Origin: Paenibacillus phytohabitans
GTDB lineage: Bacteria > Bacillota > Bacilli > Paenibacillales > Paenibacillaceae
Reading direction: 5' to 3'
DNA: 64,000 bases
Assembly: GCF_013141775.1 (NCBI RefSeq)
Contig: NZ_WHOB01000016.1
Span: forward strand, 186,001-250,000
Part shown: in pieces, positions 1-8,654 of the stretch
Layout of the letters: each line of letters begins with the position of its first letter
Position numbering within the stretch: position 1 is the stretch's first letter
Made by a program: the position numbers and the translations under genes
The notes under the pieces: generated by a model
What the model was told of the DNA's origin: nothing
Seen by the model: only the letters and a program-made list of their open reading frames with translations
The model's database searches: none

Positions 1-2135
1 ACGTATTCAATCACCGCCTGGGCGATCGCCATACCTTCACTGGTCGAGGTCCCCCGGCCCAGCTCGTCAATGATGATCAGGCTGCGGGCCGTAGCCTTTT
101 CGGTCATGACCTGAATATCGGCCATCTCCACCATGAAGGTGCTCTGGCCGCCGATCAGGTCATCCGCTGCTCCGATCCGCGTGAAGATACGGTCAATCAG
201 CGGAACCTCGGCACTGGATGCCGGCACGAAGCAGCCGATCTGGGCCATTATGCAGATGAGTGCAACCTGGCGCATATACGTGCTTTTACCTGCCATATTC
301 GGTCCGGTAATCAGCAGGATATTGCCCTCATCCTTGCTGAGTGTGCTGCCGTTCGCAATAAACGCGGAATCCTTCAGCACTGCCTCAACCACCGGATGTC
401 GCCCGCCTTCGAGCCGCAGGTCATAGCTGTCGGACAGCTTCGGCTTCACAAAACGGTGCTCGGCGCTAACCGCCGCGAGACATTGATACACATCAATCTC
501 GGCCACCTTCTCGGCAAGCGCCTGCAGCCGGGGAACCTGGGCGCTAATCCGCTCGCGCAGCTCGGTGAAAAGGCTGTACTCCAGGTCTGTCATTTTGTCC
601 TGGGCCTCCAGGATCAGTGCTTCCTTCTCCTTCAGCTCCGGGGTAACATAACGCTCGGCATTGGCCAGCGTCTGTTTCCGTTCATATCTGCCTTCCGGAA
701 GTGCAGACAGATTGGAGCGGGTAATTTCAATATAATAGCCGAAGATTTTGTTATAGCCGATCTTCAGGGATTTGATGCCCGTCGCCTGGCGTTCCTTCGC
801 TTCCAGCTCGGCAATCCAGCGTTTGCCGCTGCTGCTGGCTTCACGCAGCTCGTCCAGCCGCTCATGATATCCGCCGCGGATAATTCCTCCGTCACGGACA
901 GACACTGGAGCATCCTCAACAATGGCACGTTCGATATCCTCCCGGAGCTCTGCGCACTCATCCATGGACGTGCCTATCTCCCGCAGGGTGGCCGAACCGG
1001 ATGTCAGGCACATCTCCTTCAGCGCCGGAATCTGCGCCAGCGACAGCTTCAGCGCGTTCATATCCCGACCATTAGCGCTGCCGAAGGCAATCCGTCCGAC
1101 GAGCCGCTCCAGATCATAGATTTCTTTCAGTGCTCCGCGCAAATCCTCACGCACGATAAACTGGTTATACAAATAGTCGACGGCTTCGAGGCGGCGTTCA
1201 ATCGGCGCACGCTGCAGAAGCGGCTTGTCGATCCGCCGGCGTAGCAGACGCCCGCCCATCGAGGTTTCGGTGCGGTCGAGGAGCCAGAGCAGCGAGCCTT
1301 TTTTGGAGCGCTCCCTTACGGTTTCGGTCAGCTCCAGATTGCGCCGGGTGAACGGATCAAGAATCATATAATTCCCGGGCTCATAAGGCGAAATCTGGGT
1401 GAGCTGCCCAAGTGACCGGCGCTGGGTCTCGCTGAAATAGGAGATCAGCAGCGCCAGACAGCGGCCGCGCTCCTTCTCCAGCCGTACCCATGCCGCTTCG
1501 CCGAACTGGCGGCGGGCCAGTCCTTCCTCCTGCTTGTCCCACGGGGTATAAACTACTGGCTTAGCCAGCAGGGAAGCTTCACTGCGCAGCAGCTCCAGGA
1601 GAGCCGCGTCCCCGATAATCTCTGCCGGCTCATAAATGCCGATCTCATCCCGCAGCCATTCGGTGCTGGAGAGTACAGAGGTGACATACAGCTCACCTGT
1701 TGTTAAATCGCAGGCAGCCAGTGCCGTCATGCCATCTTCCTCAGTCACACAGACGAGGTAATTGTTGCTTTTGTCCGTTATAATTTTGCCGTCCATCACG
1801 GTGCCCGGTGTAACTACGCGGACGATATCGCGGCGGACCATCCCTTTGGTCACCGCAGGATCATCGAGCTGCTCGCAGATAGCGACCTTGTAGCCTTTCT
1901 CGATCAGGCGCTGTATGTACCCCTCGGCAGCATGATGCGGCACTCCGCACATTGGAATCTTTTCGCCGACCCCGCCATCACGGCCTGTTAGTGTAATCTC
2001 AAGCTCCTTCGAGGCAAGCAAGGCATCCTCAAAGAACATTTCATAGAAATCGCCCAGACGAAAGAAAAGGAAAGCGTCTTTTGCCCCTTCCTTCACTTTT
2101 AAATACTGCTGAATCATCGGCGTATAGTTTGCCAT
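1..2135 (-). CDS. mutS: DNA mismatch repair protein MutS (3' end beyond window)
   Basis: MutS recognises mismatches and small loops in newly copied DNA and recruits MutL. About 711 residues are visible from an ATG at 2135, preceded by GGAGG; the family is usually 850-900 residues, so the C-terminal end lies left of the window. The N-terminal mismatch-reading motif shows as FYEMFFEDA near residue 35. The P-loop GPNMAGKST lies around residue 610, followed by the DELGRGTST Walker B/signature region close to the window edge. It is transcribed leftwards, the same direction as cotE at 5.5 kb. In B. subtilis cotE, mutS and mutL are adjacent, so mutL is expected just outside. No frameshift was seen. 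Confidence 0.97.
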   Translation of the reverse strand, partial: MANYTPMIQQYLKVKEGAKDAFLFFRLGDFYEMFFEDALLASKELEITLTGRDGGVGEKIPMCGVPHHAAEGYIQRLIEKGYKVAICEQLDDPAVTKGMVRRDIVRVVTPGTVMDGKIITDKSNNYLVCVTEEDGMTALAACDLTTGELYVTSVLSSTEWLRDEIGIYEPAEIIGDAALLELLRSEASLLAKPVVYTPWDKQEEGLARRQFGEAAWVRLEKERGRCLALLISYFSETQRRSLGQLTQISPYEPGNYMILDPFTRRNLELTETVRERSKKGSLLWLLDRTETSMGGRLLRRRIDKPLLQRAPIERRLEAVDYLYNQFIVREDLRGALKEIYDLERLVGRIAFGSANGRDMNALKLSLAQIPALKEMCLTSGSATLREIGTSMDECAELREDIERAIVEDAPVSVRDGGIIRGGYHERLDELREASSSGKRWIAELEAKERQATGIKSLKIGYNKIFGYYIEITRSNLSALPEGRYERKQTLANAERYVTPELKEKEALILEAQDKMTDLEYSLFTELRERISAQVPRLQALAEKVAEIDVYQCLAAVSAEHRFVKPKLSDSYDLRLEGGRHPVVEAVLKDSAFIANGSTLSKDEGNILLITGPNMAGKSTYMRQVALICIMAQIGCFVPASSAEVPLIDRIFTRIGAADDLIGGQSTFMVEMADIQVMTEKATARSLIIIDELGRGTSTSEGMAIAQAVIEY

Positions 2136-2400
2136 CGTCTACCTCCATGCCTACTTCATACTGTTCTCTATTATAGCAGAAACTTCCCTCTCAAAGTTAC
2201 CCGCAGCCTCTTCCGGTCTCCTGCTAAAACCTGGTGTGCAGATTTTCCGGCGGCTGGCAGCAGCTTTTCTCGCTGTAATACAGCGTTTTTCCTTTGGCGT
2301 TAAGCCAATTGGAACGAATTTATATTTTCAAGCCATAATATTCTATAATATGATCTATGAAAACGATTGTACATTCTATCTTATGTAAGGAGGAAAAATC

Positions 2401-3198
2401 GTGATAAGAAAACTGAATGAAGCTGACCGCATTCCGCTGATGGCGCTGTTGCACAAAGACCCTGCACTCAATTTGTTTATCATCGGGGATGTGGAGAATT
2501 TCGGGTTTGAACAGGATTTCATGGAGCTGTGGGGCGAGATGGATGAACCGGAGGGCCGGTTCAAAGCGGTGATGCTGCGGTTCTATGGAAGTTTTTTGCC
2601 CTATGCAGAGGGTCCTTTTGACGTGGAAGGATTCGCGGAGCTGGTAAGAAAGAGCGGGAAAGCCGAAATGCTCTCAGGTTCATCACAGGTAATTGAGAAA
2701 TTCCGCCAGGTGCTGGACTGTAAATCCGAGAAGCAGATGTTCTTCGCCGAGCTTAAGGAAATGAATGAACAAATTCGTGCTGCGGCTGCTGCCCCGGGCG
2801 GTTTCTGGAGTGCGACAATCCATGATGTGGAGGCGGTATGTTCCCTTACGGATCTGATCGAAGAATTCTCAGGCAGTTCGGCAGACTCGCGTCAAACGCT
2901 GCACAAAGCACTGGAGAGCAAGACCGGACGCACCTATTTCGCGGAAAAAGAGGGTAAAGTTGTTGCAACGGCTTCCACTGCGGCAGAAAACTCCATGTCG
3001 GCGATGATCATTGCTGTAGCGACCCATCCGGAATACAGGGGACAAGGGTTAGCCATGCAGGTGGTCGCCCGTCTAAGCGCCGATGTACTGGAAGAAGGCA
3101 AGTCACTGTGTCTTTTCTATAACAATCCGCAAGCGGGATTAATCTACAACAAGCTCGGGTTCACTGACATCGGGACATGGTCCATGCTATACATATAG
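2401..3198 (+). CDS. GNAT family N-acetyltransferase
   Basis: A 265-residue protein starting at a GTG with AAGGAGG about 8 bases upstream. The C-terminal half carries the acetyl-CoA binding motif A of the GNAT fold (HPEYRGQGLA, about residue 213) followed by the usual Y-N-x-L-G-F end (YNKLGF). The N-terminal half is an additional domain typical of two-domain GNAT proteins. The acceptor substrate cannot be read from the sequence. It is divergent from mutS, and a TATAAT-like -10 lies at 2344-2349 in the shared intergenic region. Function is assigned at the fold level only. Confidence 0.85.
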   Translation: MIRKLNEADRIPLMALLHKDPALNLFIIGDVENFGFEQDFMELWGEMDEPEGRFKAVMLRFYGSFLPYAEGPFDVEGFAELVRKSGKAEMLSGSSQVIEKFRQVLDCKSEKQMFFAELKEMNEQIRAAAAAPGGFWSATIHDVEAVCSLTDLIEEFSGSSADSRQTLHKALESKTGRTYFAEKEGKVVATASTAAENSMSAMIIAVATHPEYRGQGLAMQVVARLSADVLEEGKSLCLFYNNPQAGLIYNKLGFTDIGTWSMLYI

Positions 3199-3296
3199 AA
3201 AACCGGAGCCCAGGCCTTGGGAATACGCGGGGCTGCTGATTTAGAAGGAACAATAAGGATAATGGATGTAGTAGAGGTTGTAAAAACCGCGATCCG

Positions 3297-3671
3297 CTAA
3301 CTTGCTATATAATCCTGCACATAATACAACATTCTCCTAATCCTACCGGCCCAAACCCAATAATGTTGTATAAAATGCAGGATTTCTCCTTTTCCAAGCG
3401 GATTAGCGGGATTATTCTTGTATTTTATACAACAATCTTCACAAACACCCGGCTGCCCATGAATCAAAGTTGTAGAACGTACAACATTTATGTCTACATC
3501 GCTTACTGAGTTGTCTCCATTCTGCCGGTAAAGAATTGTTTGTGAAGAATGGATGTTTTGCTCTAGCCCACAACGATTGCAATTTCCCGGATTCTCTCCC
3601 GAATCGTTGCTTGAATTATATTTTGTCTGCTTTGGGATTCTTGTTCGGGCTCTATTTGTTAATTTGTTCAA
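3297..3671 (-). CDS. Hypothetical protein with paired CxxC motifs
   Basis: An open frame of 124 residues from a TTG at 3671 with only a weak GGTGAT ribosome-site match. I do not recognise the protein. It has CNRC around residue 31 and CEDCC around residue 77, a spacing that could hold one zinc ion as a zinc-ribbon-like fold, and a Trp/Tyr-rich C-terminus (HYWVWAGR). The stretch is clearly more AT-rich than the very GC-rich gene beside it, which could mean recent acquisition or that it is not translated. The missing strong start site is the main reason for doubt. Confidence 0.4.
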   Translation of the reverse strand: MNKLTNRARTRIPKQTKYNSSNDSGENPGNCNRCGLEQNIHSSQTILYRQNGDNSVSDVDINVVRSTTLIHGQPGVCEDCCIKYKNNPANPLGKGEILHFIQHYWVWAGRIRRMLYYVQDYIAS

Positions 3672-3746
3672 CTACACAAATCACCCCGCACCGGGAGGCG
3701 AGGGGGAATCGTGAACGGCGGCTGCCTGCTGTTATATAGGCAGGCA

Positions 3747-5351
3747 CTATTGAAAAGTATCTTCCGGCCTGGCCGGGCGCGTCCCGGAGACTGACGGTGC
3801 GCTGCCGCACCACAAGCCGCGGATATCACGCGACTCGTCCCAGGTCTGCTGCGCGGCTAAAGAGCGCAGCAGAGGATCTATGTAGCTGGCGGCAGCTGCG
3901 TAGCCGCCCAGCGCGCGAAGCTGCGCCTCCAGGGGAGGCCAGGCTTCGCGGAGCGGTTGCTTGTCGCCGCTGTAGAAGGCGGCATGCAGCTTCTCCCGGT
4001 CGAGCGGGCGCAGCGGCAGCTCTTCATAATGGCTCACGATCAGGTGAGCCAGGCAGACCGCGCCTTTGGCGATGACCGGGGATACCAGGAAGCTCGGCAG
4101 CGTCCGGTATTCGAAGCCGCCATGCGGCTGCCGCCGGAAATCGCCGAGCACGCCATAGCGGGGACGCCGGGCCGCAGCCCGGATGTCCTCGAGCAGCAGC
4201 ATGGGCAGCGCGAGATAGTTGTCGAGCGCGCGCAGCAGCGGCGCGCACAGCGTCACGCCGCTGAAGTGCAGGTGGCCGCCGAGGGCCCAGCCCCGCAGCG
4301 GCATGCCTCCCGCCCGCCAGCGGAGCGAGCGGTCGGCGATGAGCCGGTCCGCCTCGCGCGCGGCGGACATCAGCTGCGCCAGCAGCGCGCGCGGTTCCCC
4401 GCGCGGCGCAGGGCGCAGCTCAGCCACCGGGAACACGCCTCGCGTTCCCGGGGGTCCGGCGTCGCAGCCCGCGACGCCGTCCATGGGCAGGTACCGCGAC
4501 GCCGGCACGACGCGGCCCGTGGATTCCCGGAGCAGCAGGAACTCCGGGTCCATACCCATAAGCAGCCCGGCACGGTCTGGCTGCTCAAGGGCAAGGGAAC
4601 GGGCCAGCTCCCGCGAGGCTGCCCGGTACGGCTCAGGCAGCGGCTTACCGGGTACCGGCATCAACGGAGTGATGCCCGTCACCACATAACGCCGCCCGCC
4701 CATGGCCCGCAGCTCCACCTCGCCGCTGTCCAGCCCCAGGCTGTACAGCGCCCGGACCGCTGTCACGCGGACAGCACCTGCCACCCCCCGCATCTCACTT
4801 CCGCCACCCGCTCCGCCATAACTGTTCCCGCTATCACTTCCGGCACCCGTGCTCTCATAGCTGTTCTCATCATGACCCGCAATTTCCACTCCGCCATAAC
4901 TGTTCCCGCTATTACTTCCGGCACCCGTTCCCTCATAGCTGTTCTCGTCATGCCCCGAAATTCCCGCTCCTCTATTGCGGTCCCCACTATTACTTCTGGC
5001 ACCCGCTCCACCATAACCACCCTCTCCTCTCACCGGCCCCAAAAAAGCAGCATTCATAGCCGCCCCTGCACCCAGAGGCTGGCACTCCAGCACAGCCAGA
5101 TTGAAAATAACCACCCGGTAGTGCTGCCTGTAACTTGCGGGGTCTTGTCCATGGGAATATGTATGACTCTCTCTTGCATCCTTCCGCCGTGCTGGTCTGC
5201 CGATAGCCCCGGGGTCCGCTTCAATCCCGCAGCGCCGGAGTCTGCGCATAATCTGCTCCGGTGCCAGCTGAAGGAATAAGTTAAGCCCTTCGTTCATCCT
5301 TATGCCACCGCCCATCCGAAATTCTTCATGCCGCGCGTACAGCTGCATCAT
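3747..5351 (-). CDS. PhiEco32-like COOH.NH2 ligase-type (amidoligase) protein
   Basis: A 534-residue protein resembling the ATP-grasp-like carboxylate-amine ligases of the phiEco32 type 2 amidoligase family, which join a carboxylate to an amine. Motifs that fit are GMDPEFLL (about residue 265), VAELRPAP (about 314), GGHLHFSG (about 364) and FEYRTLPSF (about 416); the Asp/Glu/His residues in them are the expected ATP-Mg ligands. Residues 111-180 are a Ser/Gly/Asn-rich linker made of a tandem repeat. The gene is far more GC-rich than its neighbours, which creates long antisense open frames. An alternative ATG at 5297 (MNEGLNLF) is also plausible because neither start has an ideal ribosome site. 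The substrate is unknown; Paenibacillus members often lie near spore-coat genes, and cotE is next door. Confidence 0.75.
   Translation of the reverse strand: MMQLYARHEEFRMGGGIRMNEGLNLFLQLAPEQIMRRLRRCGIEADPGAIGRPARRKDARESHTYSHGQDPASYRQHYRVVIFNLAVLECQPLGAGAAMNAAFLGPVRGEGGYGGAGARSNSGDRNRGAGISGHDENSYEGTGAGSNSGNSYGGVEIAGHDENSYESTGAGSDSGNSYGGAGGGSEMRGVAGAVRVTAVRALYSLGLDSGEVELRAMGGRRYVVTGITPLMPVPGKPLPEPYRAASRELARSLALEQPDRAGLLMGMDPEFLLLRESTGRVVPASRYLPMDGVAGCDAGPPGTRGVFPVAELRPAPRGEPRALLAQLMSAAREADRLIADRSLRWRAGGMPLRGWALGGHLHFSGVTLCAPLLRALDNYLALPMLLLEDIRAAARRPRYGVLGDFRRQPHGGFEYRTLPSFLVSPVIAKGAVCLAHLIVSHYEELPLRPLDREKLHAAFYSGDKQPLREAWPPLEAQLRALGGYAAAASYIDPLLRSLAAQQTWDESRDIRGLWCGSAPSVSGTRPARPEDTFQ
4811..5018 (-). 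repeat. 78-bp tandem repeat inside the amidoligase gene
   Basis: Two full 78-bp copies (4811-4888 and 4889-4966) and a third partial, diverged copy (4967 to about 5018). The period is a multiple of three, so each copy adds 26 residues (unit running NSYGG...GAGS-DSG) without changing frame. It forms a low-complexity linker between the N-terminal segment and the ligase domain. Confidence 0.9.
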
Positions 5352-5430
5352 CCCTAATAACCGGATAGCCCGCCCTTCTGCAGTACGCAGATGAGGCTTT
5401 TGATGCTGAAATCTAACCCCAAAATATTTT

Positions 5431-5454
5431 AAAAAAAAGAGGGCATTCGCCCTC
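5431..5454 (-). terminator. Intrinsic terminator after cotE
   Basis: Read on the minus strand: GAGGGC, 4-base loop, GCCCTC, then eight T residues. It lies 75 bases past the cotE stop codon. Confidence 0.85.
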
Positions 5455-5529
5455 TACGCCGCTGCCCTCTCATCATATAATGGATCATAACCCAACACAG
5501 TAACAGAAAGGCAGCGGCGTATTCCTTCC

Positions 5530-6087
5530 TTACAGCTCATCATCCAGGGCGTCAGGGTCCAGATCATCGTAATCAAAACTCTCGCCGTCAAAATCATAGT
5601 CCTTGTCTTCCAGATCATCACTCTGATCGCTGACATACACGCGGACCTTGGTCTCAGCCACCAGCTCCGCCTCGAACTCCCGTTCCACCCGGAGCGTCAC
5701 ACTGCCGCCGCCCGGCGATACCCCGGCTTCCACACAATTGGGTTCCTGCGTTGCCTCCGCAGAGACCTGTGCCGTGGAAGCACGGTGTCTCGGGTCCAGA
5801 TACGACAATGGAATAAGCTCCACATAGGAGACCGTTTCCTTGGCAACCTCGGTCTGCTTGTTTTTGTCGTACGAGTACCAGATGTTCACATCATAAGTAC
5901 CGATTACTTCGATTCCGTTCCCGGCGGCAACCGCTTCGTACTGGTGGTTGATAATCCAAGCCCCCAGAATACTAGTCGGATGATGTGGCGGAGTCACGGT
6001 ATGGGTTGCGGTAGAGAACTTACGACCTTTGCCGCAAATTGCCTTCGTAATGATCTCCCTTGTTTGACGTTTATGGCTTAATGACAT
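5530..6087 (-). CDS. cotE: Outer spore coat morphogenetic protein CotE
   Basis: CotE organises the outer coat of the endospore. The 185-residue product matches the family in length, in the conserved N-terminal half (MSLSHKRQTREIITKAICGK start, then TVTPPHHPTSILGAWIINH) and in the strongly acidic Asp/Glu tail. The ATG at 6087 was chosen because GGAGGAGG lies 8 bases upstream; an open extension to 6108 overlaps that site and is rejected. The gene points towards mutS, as in B. subtilis, but an amidoligase and two other genes lie between them, and ricA/miaB, normally directly upstream, are about 41 kb away. Confidence 0.95.
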   Translation of the reverse strand: MSLSHKRQTREIITKAICGKGRKFSTATHTVTPPHHPTSILGAWIINHQYEAVAAGNGIEVIGTYDVNIWYSYDKNKQTEVAKETVSYVELIPLSYLDPRHRASTAQVSAEATQEPNCVEAGVSPGGGSVTLRVEREFEAELVAETKVRVYVSDQSDDLEDKDYDFDGESFDYDDLDPDALDDEL

Positions 6088-6253
6088 CTTTGAACCTCCT
6101 CCATACAATCATTCACTATCAAGTGTATGCACGTTCTGGGCATTTGTTGATTGTTAGAGTAGAAATAAATTTGGGTAAGCCCTCGTGAGAGTCTAATTAA
6201 GCCTCCTGCTTCATTTTATTGCTGAAATTAGCCAGTTATGAGTCCCGCTTCCG

Positions 6254-6304
6254 AAAAAAACAAAAGGCAGCCCTTCCCCAAAATATGGGAACCGCTACCT
6301 TTTG
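6254..6304 (-). terminator. Intrinsic terminator after HD-GYP gene
   Basis: Minus-strand stem CAAAAGGTAGC paired with GCTGCCTTTTG (one wobble), with a second internal GGTTCCC/GGGGAAGG pairing, followed by seven T residues. It begins 28 bases after the stop at 6333. Confidence 0.85.
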
Positions 6305-6332
6305 TTTCGTTTTACGATATTGCACCCGGTGC

Positions 6333-7355
6333 TTATTGCGGAATTACACGCACAATGCCCAATTGCCTGTGACGGCTCAGATCAATGAAATCGTCATCGA
6401 TATTCACCAGGGGACGCAGCGGATCATGGGCCAGAATCATGATGATTTTGCCGATCCGTCCGTCTGTGAGCAGTACCTCATTGCCGATCATCGATTGCAT
6501 CAGCTTATTGATGAACACACTGCAGATATAAGGGTCCAGCTTGCCGTAGACATTATCGTCCATCTGCCTGAGCACCTCATACAAAGGGGCGGCCGTGCGG
6601 TAGAAGCGGTCTGAGGTCATCGCATGAAAAATATCCGCCACCGCGACAATTTTGCTGAAATCGGTAATCCGGTGCCCCAGTACCCCGAAGGGGTAGCCGC
6701 TGCCGTCCATCCGTTCATGATGCTGCAGCGCAACAAGCGCCTGCATGTGAGTGGTGCCCACGGTATCCCGGATCATTTCATATCCAAGGGTGGTATGCTT
6801 CTTCATCAGCGCATATTCTTCCTCACTCAGCGGACCGGGTTTGGTGAGAATTTCAGCCGGAATCATAATTTTGCCGATATCATGAAGAGTCGCTGCGATG
6901 GTCAGCATGCTTAGCTCGTCCGGCTTCAGCTTCAGCCATTTGCCAAGCAGCGTGGAGATAATACCAACCGCAACATTATGCCTGTATGTATAATCATCCT
7001 TGGACTGCAGTGCAGCCAATATTCCGTAGAAATCGTTCTTCTCACTTACCTGCTGGATAAAAGGAATGACTTCATTTCTGAGCTCTATCATCGGCAGCCT
7101 TTTGGTCTTGGTATAGCGGAGCTGGTCAAAAATGCTCTCCATCGCTGCTGTGCAGTCATCCACGGCCAGCTGATAGAATGCCGCGTTGTCCACCTGAAGG
7201 ACATCATGCGGCTCCAGGAGGATCTTGTGCTGGGAGATCAGCCGGATATGTTCCCCGCTTAATAAGGTCATCGCCGGCAGAACAAACACACCGCTATGAT
7301 TAAAAAGGTTGGCTGCAAGCTGTTTGCCGATATATTGTTCATTGCTGTTGTTCAT
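6333..7355 (-). CDS. HD-GYP domain phosphodiesterase
   Basis: A 340-residue protein whose C-terminal half is an HD-GYP domain, the class that hydrolyses cyclic di-GMP. Visible motifs are LHDIGK (about residue 150), HHERMDGSGYP (about 215) and DIFHAMTSDR downstream; the metal-binding His/Asp and the GYP triad are intact, so it is probably active. The N-terminal 110 residues have no recognised sensor and no membrane span. The start at 7355 has AGGTGAGG just upstream; a longer frame to 7478 lacks such a site. It is followed by its own terminator and appears monocistronic. Confidence 0.88.
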   Translation of the reverse strand: MNNSNEQYIGKQLAANLFNHSGVFVLPAMTLLSGEHIRLISQHKILLEPHDVLQVDNAAFYQLAVDDCTAAMESIFDQLRYTKTKRLPMIELRNEVIPFIQQVSEKNDFYGILAALQSKDDYTYRHNVAVGIISTLLGKWLKLKPDELSMLTIAATLHDIGKIMIPAEILTKPGPLSEEEYALMKKHTTLGYEMIRDTVGTTHMQALVALQHHERMDGSGYPFGVLGHRITDFSKIVAVADIFHAMTSDRFYRTAAPLYEVLRQMDDNVYGKLDPYICSVFINKLMQSMIGNEVLLTDGRIGKIIMILAHDPLRPLVNIDDDFIDLSRHRQLGIVRVIPQ

Positions 7356-7570
7356 GTTCCTCACCTGCCAGTGCAGCCGTCCACCGGAGTGAACCGCTGC
7401 TGTAATTGGAAGCTTCGCGGCCTCATCTACAATCTTATCCTGAAATGTGTTTCTCTGTCCCGAACAGAAAATGAACATAACTATAGAGATAAGCTCACTT
7501 TAAGTGCTTATATATCTTATCGTTAATTCACACCGTAATGTTAATACCTGAGACATATTTACCTTCCTGC

Positions 7571-8560
7571 TCAAGCATTTCCCTTTGCGGGCAGCTTGTC
7601 CTTCACCGGTCTCGGATCGACCGGACTTTTATAGCGTTTGGCAATTTTGAGATAGAGCGCAAGCTCCCGGCATAACTGCAGAATAGCGGAGCGGATCTCG
7701 AATACCTCACGGGAATCCGGGAGCTCCATCTGCTGAAACTCCTGCTGCAGATCATCCAGCAGCTTCTCGGTCCGGCCGGTATATTCCTCGGCCAGCACAT
7801 CGCCGCTAAGCTGATCGAACAGCTCCGCAACCATATCACCATGCGGCAGCTGGCGGTATACCTGAGAGAGAAGCTGCATCATATTCTGGATTGACTCCAG
7901 CTGCTCCTTGCGCATGTAGAAGTACACATTCCAGGCTTCATCCGGATGGATCACATGATTCTCCATCTCCCTTGAAGCCGCGGTCAGACCCTTCTGCACC
8001 GCTTCACCGGCTCCGATCAGTTCCTTTCCGTCCCATACATAAGCGGGATCACGCAGGGTTCTGGCAATCTGCCGGAAGATAACCGAGAAATAGCCGTCCA
8101 CCTCTTTGCGGATACCGGCAATCATGTCTCCGGTCTGCGGCATATAGATGAAGTTGACGAGTCCGGCCGAACCCAGGCCGATAATCAGCAGCTCAATCTG
8201 CTGCAGCAGGATGTGAACGGTAATGTCAGCTTGTCCAAAAACACGGAACACAATAACGGAGCTGGTGACAATCCCCTCTTTGAAGCCGGATTTGACGATA
8301 AGCGGGAAGCCGAACAGTACATACAGTCCAAGAACCCAATAATGAAAGCCCAGGGTGAAAAAGAGAATACAGCCCAAAAAGAGTCCCACCAGCGAGGCGA
8401 AGAAGCGTGCCGTGATCGTGCGGAGACTCCTTTTGCGCGTTGTTTCCACCCCGAGAATGGCCAGCAGTCCCGCGCTTTGCGCATTGGGAATACCTGCGGC
8501 GGCTGCCAGCAGAATGGACAGCAGAGTTGCAGCCGCCGTTTTGATAATACGAAATCCCAT
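7571..8560 (-). CDS. Aromatic acid exporter family protein (ArAE_1, YqjA-like)
   Basis: A 329-residue membrane protein. The first 150 residues hold several hydrophobic spans (for example TLLSILLAAAAG and FFASLVGLFLGCILFF) with the ETTRKRSLRTITARFFASL segment characteristic of the FUSC-like ArAE_1 group. The C-terminal half is soluble, helical and charged, matching the ArAE_1 C-terminal domain of YqjA-like proteins. Family members are thought to export aromatic carboxylic acids, but substrates of the Gram-positive type are mostly untested. The ATG at 8560 has TAGGAGAGG upstream. It lies directly downstream of the ABC importer operon. Confidence 0.85.
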   Translation of the reverse strand: MGFRIIKTAAATLLSILLAAAAGIPNAQSAGLLAILGVETTRKRSLRTITARFFASLVGLFLGCILFFTLGFHYWVLGLYVLFGFPLIVKSGFKEGIVTSSVIVFRVFGQADITVHILLQQIELLIIGLGSAGLVNFIYMPQTGDMIAGIRKEVDGYFSVIFRQIARTLRDPAYVWDGKELIGAGEAVQKGLTAASREMENHVIHPDEAWNVYFYMRKEQLESIQNMMQLLSQVYRQLPHGDMVAELFDQLSGDVLAEEYTGRTEKLLDDLQQEFQQMELPDSREVFEIRSAILQLCRELALYLKIAKRYKSPVDPRPVKDKLPAKGNA

Positions 8561-8654
8561 GTTAATACCTCTCCTACAAAGTTCAGCTTCAATATTCAGG
8601 TAAAGATATAGTCATGGTACAAGATTTTGCCGGGAGACACAATATTACATTATT

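Noticed and set aside
396..1244. 282-codon plus-strand frame opposite mutS
   Set aside because: Shadow of mutS, which is intact on the minus strand with all domain motifs.
3721..3745. Terminator after the amidoligase gene
   Set aside because: TGCCTGC/GCAGGCA can pair, but no T tract follows on the minus strand.
4811..5018. Direct repeats as a possible CRISPR array
   Set aside because: The 78-bp units are contiguous, in frame and without unique spacers.
3957..5279. 440-codon plus-strand frame opposite the amidoligase
   Set aside because: High GC of the real gene keeps the antisense frame open; composition is Arg/His/Pro-rich without motifs or a ribosome site.
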